The notes under the pieces are model-generated. The model saw nothing but the letters and a program-made list of their open reading frames with translations, did not search any database and had not been told where the DNA came from. This document shows positions 9,270-17,102 of a stretch of DNA of 64,000 bases, piece by piece. Each line of letters opens with the position of its first letter. Position 1 is the first letter of the stretch. Origin of the DNA: CBDCYS01 sp965224215 (GTDB taxonomy: Bacteria; Acidobacteriota; Terriglobia; Bryobacterales; UBA6623); the NCBI GenBank assembly GCA_965224215.1, contig CBDCYS010000059.1:1-64000 (forward strand). Direction: 5' to 3'. The position numbers and the translations under genes are program-made.

Positions 9270-9329
9270 GGGTGCTCACTCACTGCCTATCCAACACTAT
9301 CCCACCTAGGCACGAAAAGATGAACACTC

Positions 9330-9935
9330 CAGCGGCAGGTAGCAATAGTGGCGGTAATAGCCGTGATAGAAGCGACCCTCCTGCTGGCCGTGCAGCTGAT
9401 CGTCGGTGGCATCCACGTCCAGCACGATCCGCTCTGGGAGCGTCTCGTGCATGTCCAGAAACAGATCCACCAGCAGGTCGTCGATCTGTTCCGTGCTCGC
9501 CACGACCTTCTTGTAGCGGTCCTCGTCTGCCTCCAGCGGCGTACCCAACTCCAGCCGGTTGAGCGTGCTCGAGCCAGCCAGCGCATGGCCCCGATCGCGC
9601 TCCCGCCGGCGGCTCTGCCCGTCCAGCGCCAGCGCCAGCAAGCTGTCGTCGCGCAGCCGGTCGTGATCGTTGATGTCCTCATAGCCCAGCGCCAGAGCGA
9701 ACAGCCGCTGCCCAAGCAGGCTCTCCAGAGAGTGCTCCACACGTGCCGGATTGCGGTGGTCAATGAAGCAGGCTGCCAGCCGCCCAGTGACCTGGAATGC
9801 TTGGTTGGCGGCTCTCAACAGCACGGCACCGCCATCGGAACAGAGGCGCCCGCCGTCGAACTTGCCAACCACGTGACAGCGTCCCAAGCCCGCCAGCGGG
9901 AACGCATCAGAAGTACACTGTGTCGCCATGGGCAT
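9330..9935 (-). pseudogene. IS1380-family transposase, N-terminal half (split gene)
   Basis: It starts MPMATQCTSDAFPLAGLG, carries VVGKFDGGRLCSDGGAVLL and the first catalytic block IVLDVDATDDQLHG, and ends at GYYRHYCYLPL, where the IS3-type insertion begins. The rest of the frame (ECSSFRA) is read from the inserted DNA. It joins in frame with 6428-7150. Confidence 0.9.
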
Positions 9936-10441
9936 TGCTCCTTGAGATCAGTTAATTAACTGATAACAAACGGTTCAACATGAATTCAGCCTCCACTGCA
10001 AGCATATCTGGTGAGTTTTCCGGGCTAACTGCGAATCGCGCCATTCTTGTCTTTCTATGCCGCAGGCACGGGGATCATCATGGCTGGTAGGCAGTCCGTG
10101 ACCAAGCAGTCCCAACCGGTCGCTCCCGAGCTCGGGCGCCTCATGCAAGCTATCCCTCCAGGACGTTACCGCCCCGAAGACAAGGTCTTGAACAGCCCGT
10201 TGAACTAACCCGCTATCGACAGGCCACCAGTCCCGCATAGCGGGTCAATAACCGTATCGCGGATACCGGCAATACCCGGCCCGAACGCCGAGTAGGACCC
10301 CCGCGCGCAAGCTACTCGGCGATGGTCCTTACGTTCCATGAATTGGGCGGGGCGGCCACCCGACTTGAGCTCGGTTTGCACACGTCCCTGTGGTCAGCGG
10401 TTTGAGGCCCGGATCATATGTTGGGCCAGCCGGTTGTGAGC
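9936..10441. other. Stretch without a recognisable gene; contains a 10-bp stem-loop
   Basis: A minus-strand frame near 10250 reads DTVIDPLCGTGGLSIAG, which resembles a DNA-methylase-like motif, but it is quickly broken. CGCCGAGTAG at 10286-10295 pairs exactly with 10312-10321. Near 10015-10037 the sequence TGAGTTTTCCGGGCTAA resembles an IS1380 end and may be the right boundary of the split IS1380. Confidence 0.4.
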
Positions 10442-10472
10442 GGCCACAGGGTGGGAATCGAACCCACGAATA
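10442..10472 (-). other. tRNA-like 3' fragment (T-arm and acceptor 3' strand)
   Basis: On the minus strand the sequence GTGGG-TTCGATT-CCCAC is a canonical T-stem/loop, followed by CCTGTGG as a 3' acceptor strand. No matching 5' acceptor (CCACAGG) occurs at the expected distance, and the anticodon arm does not fold well, so it is a remnant and not a functional tRNA. Such 3' ends are commonly left at integration sites. Confidence 0.4.
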
Positions 10473-10490
10473 ATGGTCTTAGTATTCTAT

Positions 10491-12386
10491 ATGGCAATGC
10501 CAAATTTTTCCGACGTGCTCGAGATCCGGACGGGAGTCCAAGACCGATACCCCGATGTTCTAACTTCCAAAGCCATGGAGGTCATCGCCGAGCTAGCTCA
10601 CTTCGACAGCGATCGCAAGGCTGTGATGCAGTCCAGACTGGATCGGCGCCGCCGCCGCGCGGAGCAGGGGGAGAGGATTCAGTTCCTGGATCCCGAGTCC
10701 ACAATCCCTCGGACAAGCATTAAGGTTGCTGACGCACGAGCAGGGCGGTTTACGGGTTCGGCTATCCCTGACGATCTGAAATGCCAGTGGGTGCAAGGCA
10801 CCGGTCCAGGCGCAAAGCCGCGCTCGCGGTTGGAGAGCAGCATCCGCAATGTTGCCTACGCTCTACTGTCGGGGGCGGACGGATGGATGTTCGACGGCGA
10901 GGACGCCCTCGGCCAGATCGAGACGATGTCGCTCGACAATCAGCGAAATCTTCGGATGGCGTTCTCAAAGGACCCGGTCTTCTTGCAAGCGGCTGAGGGT
11001 GTCGCGGCACAGATGAACACTTGGGCGGAGGGTTTCTTTGGCAGGAAGACGATTTCGGATTGGCGGCAACAGCTCGACTTCACGACGAAGATTTTTCGGG
11101 CGCGCGGGCTGCATTTGGACGATCGCCACATTCGTAACGCCGACGGGAACGGCTTTTCCGCATCAATCGTTGACGCCGCGCTCTACGTCGGGAACAACCA
11201 CAAGGCGTTTGCGGATCAGGGCGCTAGTCTGGTTTTTTATTTGCCGAAGATCCAAACCGCTGAGGAAGCGGCGTTGTGGAACGACATCCTGAGCGGTGTT
11301 GAGGCCTGCTTGGGATTGGAAAATGGCGCCATCAAGACCTATGTTCTGGTCGAGCAGATTGAAGCTTCGTTTCAGTTGATGGAGATTCGCGCGGCCTTGG
11401 GGCTTCGATTTGTCGGCTTCAACACGGGCCGCTGGGATTACATCAACAGCGTCGCTGACGCGATGGCTTGGGATCCCGGGTTTATCCACCCGAATATCGA
11501 TGCTGTGGCGATGACATATGGCTACATGCGCAACTACGAAGACCGCGTCCGGCGGTCGACCAACACTCCCGACGGGAAGGGGCAGTACGCGCTGTGGCAG
11601 GGCGGCATGGAGCCCAACATTCCGGTCGGGTCCGAGGCCGGCGTTTCGGCGAGCATGGCGAAGGCGAGGGCGGGCGCCGAACGGGAACAGCGGGAGGGGG
11701 CCAGCGGGAAATGGGTAGCGCACTGGAAGATGGTGCACATCATCCGCCCGGTCTGGGAAAAGGCAGGCGAAGCGAACCAGGCCGGCCGGCCGTTTCCGGC
11801 GCTGACCTACACCGATGCCGACGCCGATGGGCTAGCGCTGCTCGAGCCAGCGCCGCGGACGATCCGCGGGGCGAGGGATTTGATCAGTGTGGCGGTGCAG
11901 TATGGCAACGCTTTCGAACAGGGGTTCCAGGCGGCGGCGCTTAAGCCCGCGGATTTCTTTGGCAACGACGACGTGCTCTACCTGATGGAGGACATGGCGA
12001 CGGGCGAGATTCGTCTGAGCATCTTGTGGGAGTGGTTGCACAAGACGGCCACGCTTACGGCCGACGATCCCGAGACTGGCACTAAGGTAGGCGATCCGTT
12101 TACCGAAGAGATGTTTACTAGGCTCTTGGCGGAAGAGTACGCGAAGCTTCAGCAGGCCAACGATGTCGATGTTCACGATGACTCGAAGCAAACGACGCTG
12201 CCCGTCGCGAAGGTGATTGTCGATCAATACGTGAGGTTCGCCAAGAAGGCCCCGTGGCTGGTCGATTTGCTCAACATCAACCTGACCGTCGAACAGGAAG
12301 CGACCGCCCACGAACGGACACACGCTTTCCTAGACCGGTTCACCAACGACGGCGTGCGGATCACGAATAATTTGGATTTCGCCTGA
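10491..12386 (+). CDS. Malate synthase (glyoxylate bypass)
   Basis: About 631 aa. Condenses glyoxylate with acetyl-CoA to malate in the cytoplasm. Visible family blocks include DGEDALGQ, the region IRNADGNGFSASIVDAALY, YVLVEQIEASFQLMEIRAAL (acid/base region) and the signature GFNTGRWDYINS, then YMRNYEDRVRRS and, near the C-terminus, MEDMATGEIRLSILWEWL. The length is above the 530-550 aa usual for malate synthase A and closer to longer forms; extra sequence lies in the C-terminal half. Candidate starts are 10491 or 10497; 10473 is less likely because it lies in the tRNA-like fragment. No isocitrate lyase gene is in the window, and no good ribosome-binding site is seen. Confidence 0.9.
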   Translation: MAMPNFSDVLEIRTGVQDRYPDVLTSKAMEVIAELAHFDSDRKAVMQSRLDRRRRRAEQGERIQFLDPESTIPRTSIKVADARAGRFTGSAIPDDLKCQWVQGTGPGAKPRSRLESSIRNVAYALLSGADGWMFDGEDALGQIETMSLDNQRNLRMAFSKDPVFLQAAEGVAAQMNTWAEGFFGRKTISDWRQQLDFTTKIFRARGLHLDDRHIRNADGNGFSASIVDAALYVGNNHKAFADQGASLVFYLPKIQTAEEAALWNDILSGVEACLGLENGAIKTYVLVEQIEASFQLMEIRAALGLRFVGFNTGRWDYINSVADAMAWDPGFIHPNIDAVAMTYGYMRNYEDRVRRSTNTPDGKGQYALWQGGMEPNIPVGSEAGVSASMAKARAGAEREQREGASGKWVAHWKMVHIIRPVWEKAGEANQAGRPFPALTYTDADADGLALLEPAPRTIRGARDLISVAVQYGNAFEQGFQAAALKPADFFGNDDVLYLMEDMATGEIRLSILWEWLHKTATLTADDPETGTKVGDPFTEEMFTRLLAEEYAKLQQANDVDVHDDSKQTTLPVAKVIVDQYVRFAKKAPWLVDLLNINLTVEQEATAHERTHAFLDRFTNDGVRITNNLDFA

Positions 12387-12415
12387 TTTCCGACCGATCG
12401 GCGGTGTCCTAGCCA

Positions 12416-12439
12416 GCGGGCGTAGCTTGCTACGCTCGC
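12416..12439 (+). terminator. Possible terminator hairpin after malate synthase
   Basis: An 11-bp stem (GCGGGCGTAGC / GCTACGCTCGC, one mismatch) with a 2-nt loop, 30 nt after the stop. There is no T-tract, so the assignment is weak. Confidence 0.35.
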
Positions 12440-12924
12440 CGCCGGTCATTCCTGCTCGCGGTCACGGAATTCTTCGTACCAGTTTTCGACGACATGAATC
12501 GACGCGGGTTTGTGTTAGCGCCCCTCGACATTGGCGAGGCGTGGACAAGGGCTGCGAGAACTGCGCGACTGTGGAGGAGCGGCTGGCAGAGGTGCAACGG
12601 AGGTTGAGCGGGGCGATGGCGGACGCGAAGGTGTGGCGGCACGTTCACGGAAAGGCGAAGGAGCGTGCGGCGAGAGCGTTGATGTCCTTACAGCCGACCA
12701 CAGTTACTGCGTCGCGAAACACGCGCTCGCGGTCGTACGAATACACGAGGTGCTCTATACTGTCCGTGACGCGACGGTCAAATTGCCGGGTTGCCGTAAA
12801 TCAGAACTTGGGTATCCACTTCATTCGGTACTCCCTACAATTAAAGGTCTAACTTGCGAGTTGCAAAGCAAAACGCATATCGATGGGAGCAGCCGTGCTT
12901 CCAGCCAGATGAGGAGTTTTTTTT
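12440..12924. other. Intergenic stretch; short coding-like fragment at about 12540-12680
   Basis: The plus-strand frame from about 12545 reads CENCATVEERLAEVQRRL and continues for about 45 residues, resembling the N-terminal zinc/coiled-coil leader of some transposases, then decays. Nothing else is recognised before the serine hydrolase gene. Confidence 0.35.
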
Positions 12925-14442
12925 ATGAGTCGATCGAGCCTTCTCGCAGTCTTGCTCCTCGTGCTCGTCCTAGTCGCTTGCGTGAACGAGGGTGGGAACG
13001 AGGAAACGTCGTCCGCGTCCTACAACGGGGTTTCAGAAGTTGAGGCGCTCGTGGCGCGTGCCAAGTCCTTCGAGCTGCCCACGGAGTGGGTAGGCCCTCC
13101 AGGTGACCCTCTCCATCATCACACCGCGGGTTACGCGAAGATCCTATGCTCGGCTGTGTTCATCACAGGACTCGACGCCGGTTTTGCCGCCGAGAACATC
13201 GGCTACTTCACGAGCGACTATGACCAGCGCTCGAAAGTAACGAAGCGCGAAGTCGACATGGAGAAGAAGATGGTGCACCTGACGCTCCCGGACGGCGTGG
13301 TGCGTACGGCCAAATACCTCGGCGATCAAGGCTGCGTCACGTTCCCTCTCGGGGAGGATGGGCTCTTTTTCGAGCCCTTCGACGTGACGAGCTTGCTTCC
13401 CGATCCCGACATGCAGCCGTGGCCGATGGGCGACGTGCTACCCGACGAACCGTTTCCGGCTGAGCTCGATGAAGCGAAGGTTCGGGCCGCCGTCCAGGCC
13501 GCCTTCGAGCCGGTCGAGGGTATGACCGCCGCCTTTGTCGTCACCTGGAAAGGACGTCTTATCGCTGAACACTACCGTGACGGGCTAGACTTTCACACGC
13601 CACTTGAAGGCTGGTCGATGGGCAAGAGCTTGACCGCGACGCTGATGGGCGTTCTGATTCAGCAAGGGATCTACGACCTCTGGGAGCCAGCACCTGTCCC
13701 GGAATGGCAACGGGAAGGGGATTCACGGGCAGAGATCCGAATTGCCGATATCCTGCGGATGTCGAGCGGGATCCGCTGCGTTAACCGTGGCGATCCGGAA
13801 TATGATTCTGCCATGGGATACCCCGACCACCTCTATCTCTACACAGGCGGGATGGACTCGTTCAAATGGGCCGCGACGAGGCCGCAGCAGTGGCCGCCGA
13901 ATACGATCGGGCGCTACCGGAACTGTGATCCTGTCCTGACGAACTACCTGGTGCGGCTCGGCGTCGAAGGACGCGGGGAAGAGTACCACTCGTTCCCCCA
14001 GCGGGAACTCTTCGACAAGATCGGCATTCGTGACATGGTGATGGAGACCGACCCGTACGGGAACTTTCTGATCCAAGGCTATGAGTTCGGAACGGGTCGG
14101 GACTGGGCGCGTCTCGGCGACCTGTACCTGCAAGACGGTGTTTGGAGAGGCGAGCGTATCCTTCCAGAAGGCTTTGTGGAGTTCGTCAGCACGCCGGCAC
14201 CCGCCTGGGAGGCCGACGGCCGTCCCATCTATGGCGGCTTTTTTTGGATCAACAGTACGGGCGCCTACCCGATTCCGAATGACGCGTACTACATGGCGGG
14301 TGCCGGAAACCAGAAAACCTTCATCATCCCTTCCCACGACCTGGTCGTCGTGCGCCTGGGACACTACAAGGGCTCAAGCCCAGGTGACGAGGGTCTGAAG
14401 AATGCCTTGACGCTGCTCATGGAAGCTGTGCCCGAGAGCTGA
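12925..14442 (+). CDS. Beta-lactamase-family serine hydrolase, lipoprotein
   Basis: 505 aa. The N-terminal hydrophobic segment ends in a lipobox (LVAC, Cys about residue 19), so it is probably membrane-anchored in the periplasm. The class C beta-lactamase/penicillin-binding-like domain (PF00144) shows the S-x-x-K motif in GWSMGKSLTA, a YRNCDP segment fitting the Y-x-N motif, and a late GAGNQ region at the third-motif position. AGGAG precedes the ATG. Enzymes of this family act on ester or amide substrates; real beta-lactam resistance is not implied. The N-terminal 150 residues before the catalytic domain are unassigned. Confidence 0.85.
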   Translation: MSRSSLLAVLLLVLVLVACVNEGGNEETSSASYNGVSEVEALVARAKSFELPTEWVGPPGDPLHHHTAGYAKILCSAVFITGLDAGFAAENIGYFTSDYDQRSKVTKREVDMEKKMVHLTLPDGVVRTAKYLGDQGCVTFPLGEDGLFFEPFDVTSLLPDPDMQPWPMGDVLPDEPFPAELDEAKVRAAVQAAFEPVEGMTAAFVVTWKGRLIAEHYRDGLDFHTPLEGWSMGKSLTATLMGVLIQQGIYDLWEPAPVPEWQREGDSRAEIRIADILRMSSGIRCVNRGDPEYDSAMGYPDHLYLYTGGMDSFKWAATRPQQWPPNTIGRYRNCDPVLTNYLVRLGVEGRGEEYHSFPQRELFDKIGIRDMVMETDPYGNFLIQGYEFGTGRDWARLGDLYLQDGVWRGERILPEGFVEFVSTPAPAWEADGRPIYGGFFWINSTGAYPIPNDAYYMAGAGNQKTFIIPSHDLVVVRLGHYKGSSPGDEGLKNALTLLMEAVPES

Positions 14443-14444
14443 AG

Positions 14445-14487
14445 GTGGCTGCGATGCGCCACTGCCGTTTGAGGGCATCCCAGCCAC
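14445..14487 (+). terminator. Possible terminator hairpin after the serine hydrolase
   Basis: A 13-bp stem with one mismatch (14445-14457 with 14475-14487) starts 2 nt after the stop codon. It lacks a clear T-run but its position fits transcription termination. Confidence 0.45.
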
Positions 14488-14802
14488 TTGGATCACTAGG
14501 ATCAGTACTTGGCCGTTAGGGCGGACCTAGAGATCGGCACTCCCACGGCCAAGTCGGGGAAATCAGGCCTAAGTGGCGTTGTCAGAGTGTGTTAGGGATC
14601 GAAGACCGCTGACGACTGGCACGAACCAGATATCCCAACAGGTATCTGTGGACAAGTGCTGTCCAATTCGTTTTGGGAGCCCTATGCTAGTCCTGATCTC
14701 GATGATGGAACTCCTCGACAATTCCGAGTCGAGAGGGTATCGGTTAGAACTGATGCACTCTTCGAATCACTACATCTGGCAACGGGGCAACTTGGCCCGT
14801 CG
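14488..14802. other. Intergenic stretch, nothing recognised
   Basis: Short frames only. It lies between a plus-strand gene and the 3' end of the minus-strand oxidoreductase fragment. Confidence 0.4.
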
Positions 14803-15054
14803 TCAGTAGACATCGTGGTAGTGATGCGAATAGATCTCTTCGCAGCGAGCCCTCAGGCTTTGATCGGTTGCGTATTCGTCGCCGAAACGGTCGGCGCTGA
14901 GGACGGACGGATCGATCCATGGCGGGCCGCCGCTGACGATGTCGGCCGCGAGACGCCCAGCGCCTGGCGAACGATCAATGCCGCCCACGCCGCAGGCCGA
15001 AAGTACGACGAGTCCGCGGAGGCCTTCGGGCTCGGAAACGATCAGGCGGCCATC
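14803..15054 (-). pseudogene. FAD-dependent oxidoreductase, C-terminal piece (interrupted by transposon)
   Basis: The minus-strand frame from 15054 to the TGA at 14803-14805 reads DGRLIVSEPEGLRGLVV...ACGVGGIDRSPGAGRLAADIV and ends CEEIYSHHYHDVY. This is the typical C-terminus of a DAO/sarcosine-dehydrogenase-like oxidoreductase (G-x-G-I-x-x-SPGAG-x-LAAD). It continues the N-terminal piece at 19450-20426: ...PTISPDG joins DGRLIVSEP through the duplicated GATGG/CCATC target site. Confidence 0.88.
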
Positions 15055-15065
15055 TGTTGTATTTC
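15055..15065 (+). repeat. Left terminal inverted repeat of the transposon
   Basis: TGTTGTATTTC, preceded by target duplication CCATC at 15050-15054. Confidence 0.88.
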
Positions 15066-15323
15066 GGATTATTTTGCATGACGATTTTCGGATTATTTCA
15101 GACGCAAATCTGGTAATTATTCAAATTGTCTCCTGCAGGAGAGAGTTAGGAGCGAGGGGGTTGACAGAGGCTGCCGGTAGCGGGAAGTTTCCAAGTGGTG
15201 GCACAGACGACAGCGATTTATTCTGCTTTGCAGCAGATTTGCAGTTGAACTGAGGGCTGGCTGGATCTGCAGTGGGCTGGCAGGGCGTGGTCAGGAGCGG
15301 GACAGTGTTTTGCAGGAGCAGGC

Positions 15324-16244
15324 TTAGGGGGTTGGCTGGCACTGTTGGGAGCGGTGTCGGGATTGCAGTAGCAGGTCGTTCCAGTCTTTAGCAGAGTGGG
15401 GCAGGAGGCGGCTGGCCTGGGGGTTCTGGTTGCAGATTAGCTGTGCGGCCTCATCTCCGGCGCGGTCGGCGTCATAGCCGCAGAGGAGCTGGAGCGGTGG
15501 CCAGGCTTGCAGCCAGCCAGGAACAGTGGAACAGACACCGGCGGTGGAGGTGATGAGGGTGTTGGGGGGCAATGTCGGTGCCAGCAACTGATAGGCAGAC
15601 AAGGAGTCGATGGCGCTTTCGGTGAGCAGCACCGCGAGCGGTTCGGAGGTGTCGGTCGGTAGCCAGAAGCCACCCTTTGACTTGCGCGAACCTGGAGCCA
15701 TGCCCTTGAAGGTGCCGCCGCGGGGGAGTGGCGCGATGCCGACGATCTCGGCGCCAGTCACAGTACCGCTGCTGTTGCGGCAAAGAAAGACAGCATTGCT
15801 GCGCTGGTCGGCGTAGAGGATAGAGGAGGTCAGGCAACGGCCCAGCAGCTGCGGGCAGAGGCCGCGGGCCTGGACAAGGTAGTCGCAGACCGGGGGCCAG
15901 TTGCGGTCATCGCGGCTGGGGAGCCGCAGGTTGGTGGCGGAGTGGCGGCTGGCGGCGGGACCGTCCGGGAGCGGGCCGGGGTGGCCCTCGAGCCAGCGGA
16001 CGGCCTGCGTGAAGCAGCAACCCTGCGCGTGCATAACCAGGTCGATGGCCCCGCCGCCGCCCTGACCGCAGCAATGGTCGAAGAACTTCGAGCCGGTGAT
16101 ACTCAGCACCGAGCCTGGGCGCTTCCAGCGCGCCCTGTTGAGCGGGTCCTGGTGGTAGCCGAGTTGGGCGGCGAGAGGCTGGAGTGGGCTATGGCGGACG
16201 GCGCTGGCACGCGCGCGCCAGAGTTGCGCGTGGTGATCATCCAT
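15324..16244 (-). CDS. Toprim-domain, primase-like protein (DUF3991/Toprim type) carried by the transposon
   Basis: 306 aa. The N-terminal part (about residues 35-85) resembles the CHC2-like primase N-domain without obvious zinc ligands (WKRPGSVLSITGSKFFDH, then GAIDLVMHAQGCCFTQAVRW). The C-terminal part (about 200-290) is a Toprim domain with the conserved Glu in VLLTESAIDSLSA and the DxD in CGYDADRAGDEAAQLI. Such domains occur in DnaG-like primases and in mobilisation/plasmid replication proteins. AGGAG lies just before the ATG, 57 nt after the ATPase stop, so it is in the transposition operon. Its role in transposition is unknown. Possible roles are priming of repair synthesis or processing of the strand-transfer product, but this is inference. 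Confidence 0.8.
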   Translation of the reverse strand: MDDHHAQLWRARASAVRHSPLQPLAAQLGYHQDPLNRARWKRPGSVLSITGSKFFDHCCGQGGGGAIDLVMHAQGCCFTQAVRWLEGHPGPLPDGPAASRHSATNLRLPSRDDRNWPPVCDYLVQARGLCPQLLGRCLTSSILYADQRSNAVFLCRNSSGTVTGAEIVGIAPLPRGGTFKGMAPGSRKSKGGFWLPTDTSEPLAVLLTESAIDSLSAYQLLAPTLPPNTLITSTAGVCSTVPGWLQAWPPLQLLCGYDADRAGDEAAQLICNQNPQASRLLPHSAKDWNDLLLQSRHRSQQCQPTP

Positions 16245-16301
16245 GATGCCGACTCCTGGGCGGACGGCAGCGGGGGCGGCCGAGACTGTCGGTCAGATTG
16301 T

Positions 16302-17102
16302 TCATGGCATGATCTCCGCACAGCCGTGCTCGAGATGCCGGATGTTGACGGTGTGGAGCTGGTCGAGGGCGGCAGCGGTAAGCGCGAAGTGGGCGATGCG
16401 GTTGACCTGCCGTGGCAGGCCGCGCGAGGCCTGGAACAGGGCCTCGATGGCGGCAGGCTCGAACAGCGGCAGTTCGCAGCCGGCCAGGTGCAGCCGGTGC
16501 AGCAGGTAGGGCTCAAGTTCGTCGCGCAGCAGACCGCCGAGGTGGTGTCGCACGACGATACGCTGGCTGAGTGATTCGTGGACTGCCATCGACAGCCTGC
16601 GCCGCAGTTCGCTGAGACCGACCAACAGCAGGCACAGGCGGTGCTCGGCATCCATGTTGAAGCTGGTGAGCAGGCGCAGATCCTCAAGGACGTCGTTGCG
16701 GAGGTGCTGGGCCTCGTCGATGACCAGCACCGGCAACTGCCTGGCCTCCTTGGCCAGGCGCGAGAGCTCGGTGCGAATGGCGCGGTAGGCGGTGGCACGA
16801 GAGCGTTCGGTCGCCAGGCCAAGCTCCCAGGCGATGACCTGGTAGGTGTCGAGGATGCTGCCGGTGGTCAGTGAGACGTAGTAGACGCGGTAGAGCCCAG
16901 GATGCAGACCGGCGGTGACTTGGCGGCAGGCGGTGGTCTTGCCGCAACCGACCTCGCCGGTGAGCAGGCCGATGCCGCGCAATTCGAGCAGGTGGAGCAG
17001 GCGCGTCTCGGTTTCGCTGGCAGCCTTGGACTTGAACAACTCGTCGGGGTGGTCCATGGTCTGGAAGGGATAGCGGGTGAGGGCGAAGTGCTGGAGATAC
17101 AT
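16302..17102 (-). CDS. ExeA/TniB-type AAA ATPase, transposition regulator
   Basis: 266 aa. It starts MYLQHFALTRYPF, the typical ExeA-family N-terminus. Walker A is GEVGCGKT (residues 49-56) and Walker B is LPVLVIDEAQH (D129-E130), followed by sensor-like LLLVGLSELRRRL. Its ATG overlaps the transposase TGA by one base (TGATG), indicating translational coupling. In Tn7, Mu and Tn5053 relatives the equivalent ATPase (TnsC, MuB, TniB) binds target DNA and activates the DDE transposase. That role is inferred here from family and gene order. Confidence 0.9.
   Translation of the reverse strand: MYLQHFALTRYPFQTMDHPDELFKSKAASETETRLLHLLELRGIGLLTGEVGCGKTTACRQVTAGLHPGLYRVYYVSLTTGSILDTYQVIAWELGLATERSRATAYRAIRTELSRLAKEARQLPVLVIDEAQHLRNDVLEDLRLLTSFNMDAEHRLCLLLVGLSELRRRLSMAVHESLSQRIVVRHHLGGLLRDELEPYLLHRLHLAGCELPLFEPAAIEALFQASRGLPRQVNRIAHFALTAAALDQLHTVNIRHLEHGCAEIMP

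Larger units (their letters stand above)
7151..9329 (-). mobile_element. IS3-type insertion with about 850 bp of passenger DNA inside the older IS1380
   Basis: The inserted segment is bounded by GTGGAGTATC on the left and GAACACTCC on the right, with AGC on both outer sides (a possible 3-bp duplication). The right end, read inwards on the minus strand, is GGAGTGTTCATCTTTTCGTG, similar to the leader of the IS3 copies at 57681 and 28885. orfA and orfB occupy 8059-9269. The remaining ~900 bp (7151-8058) is much longer than a normal IS3 tail and holds repeats and no clear gene. Confidence 0.65.

Noticed and set aside
10418..10723. 101-aa frame with VGIEPTNNGL
   Set aside because: This motif is the well-known false translation of a tRNA 3' region; the malate synthase frame is the real gene here.
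12925..14442. A beta-lactam resistance gene
   Set aside because: It has the class C fold and S-x-x-K, but its other motifs are atypical and the lipoprotein architecture fits a general serine hydrolase.
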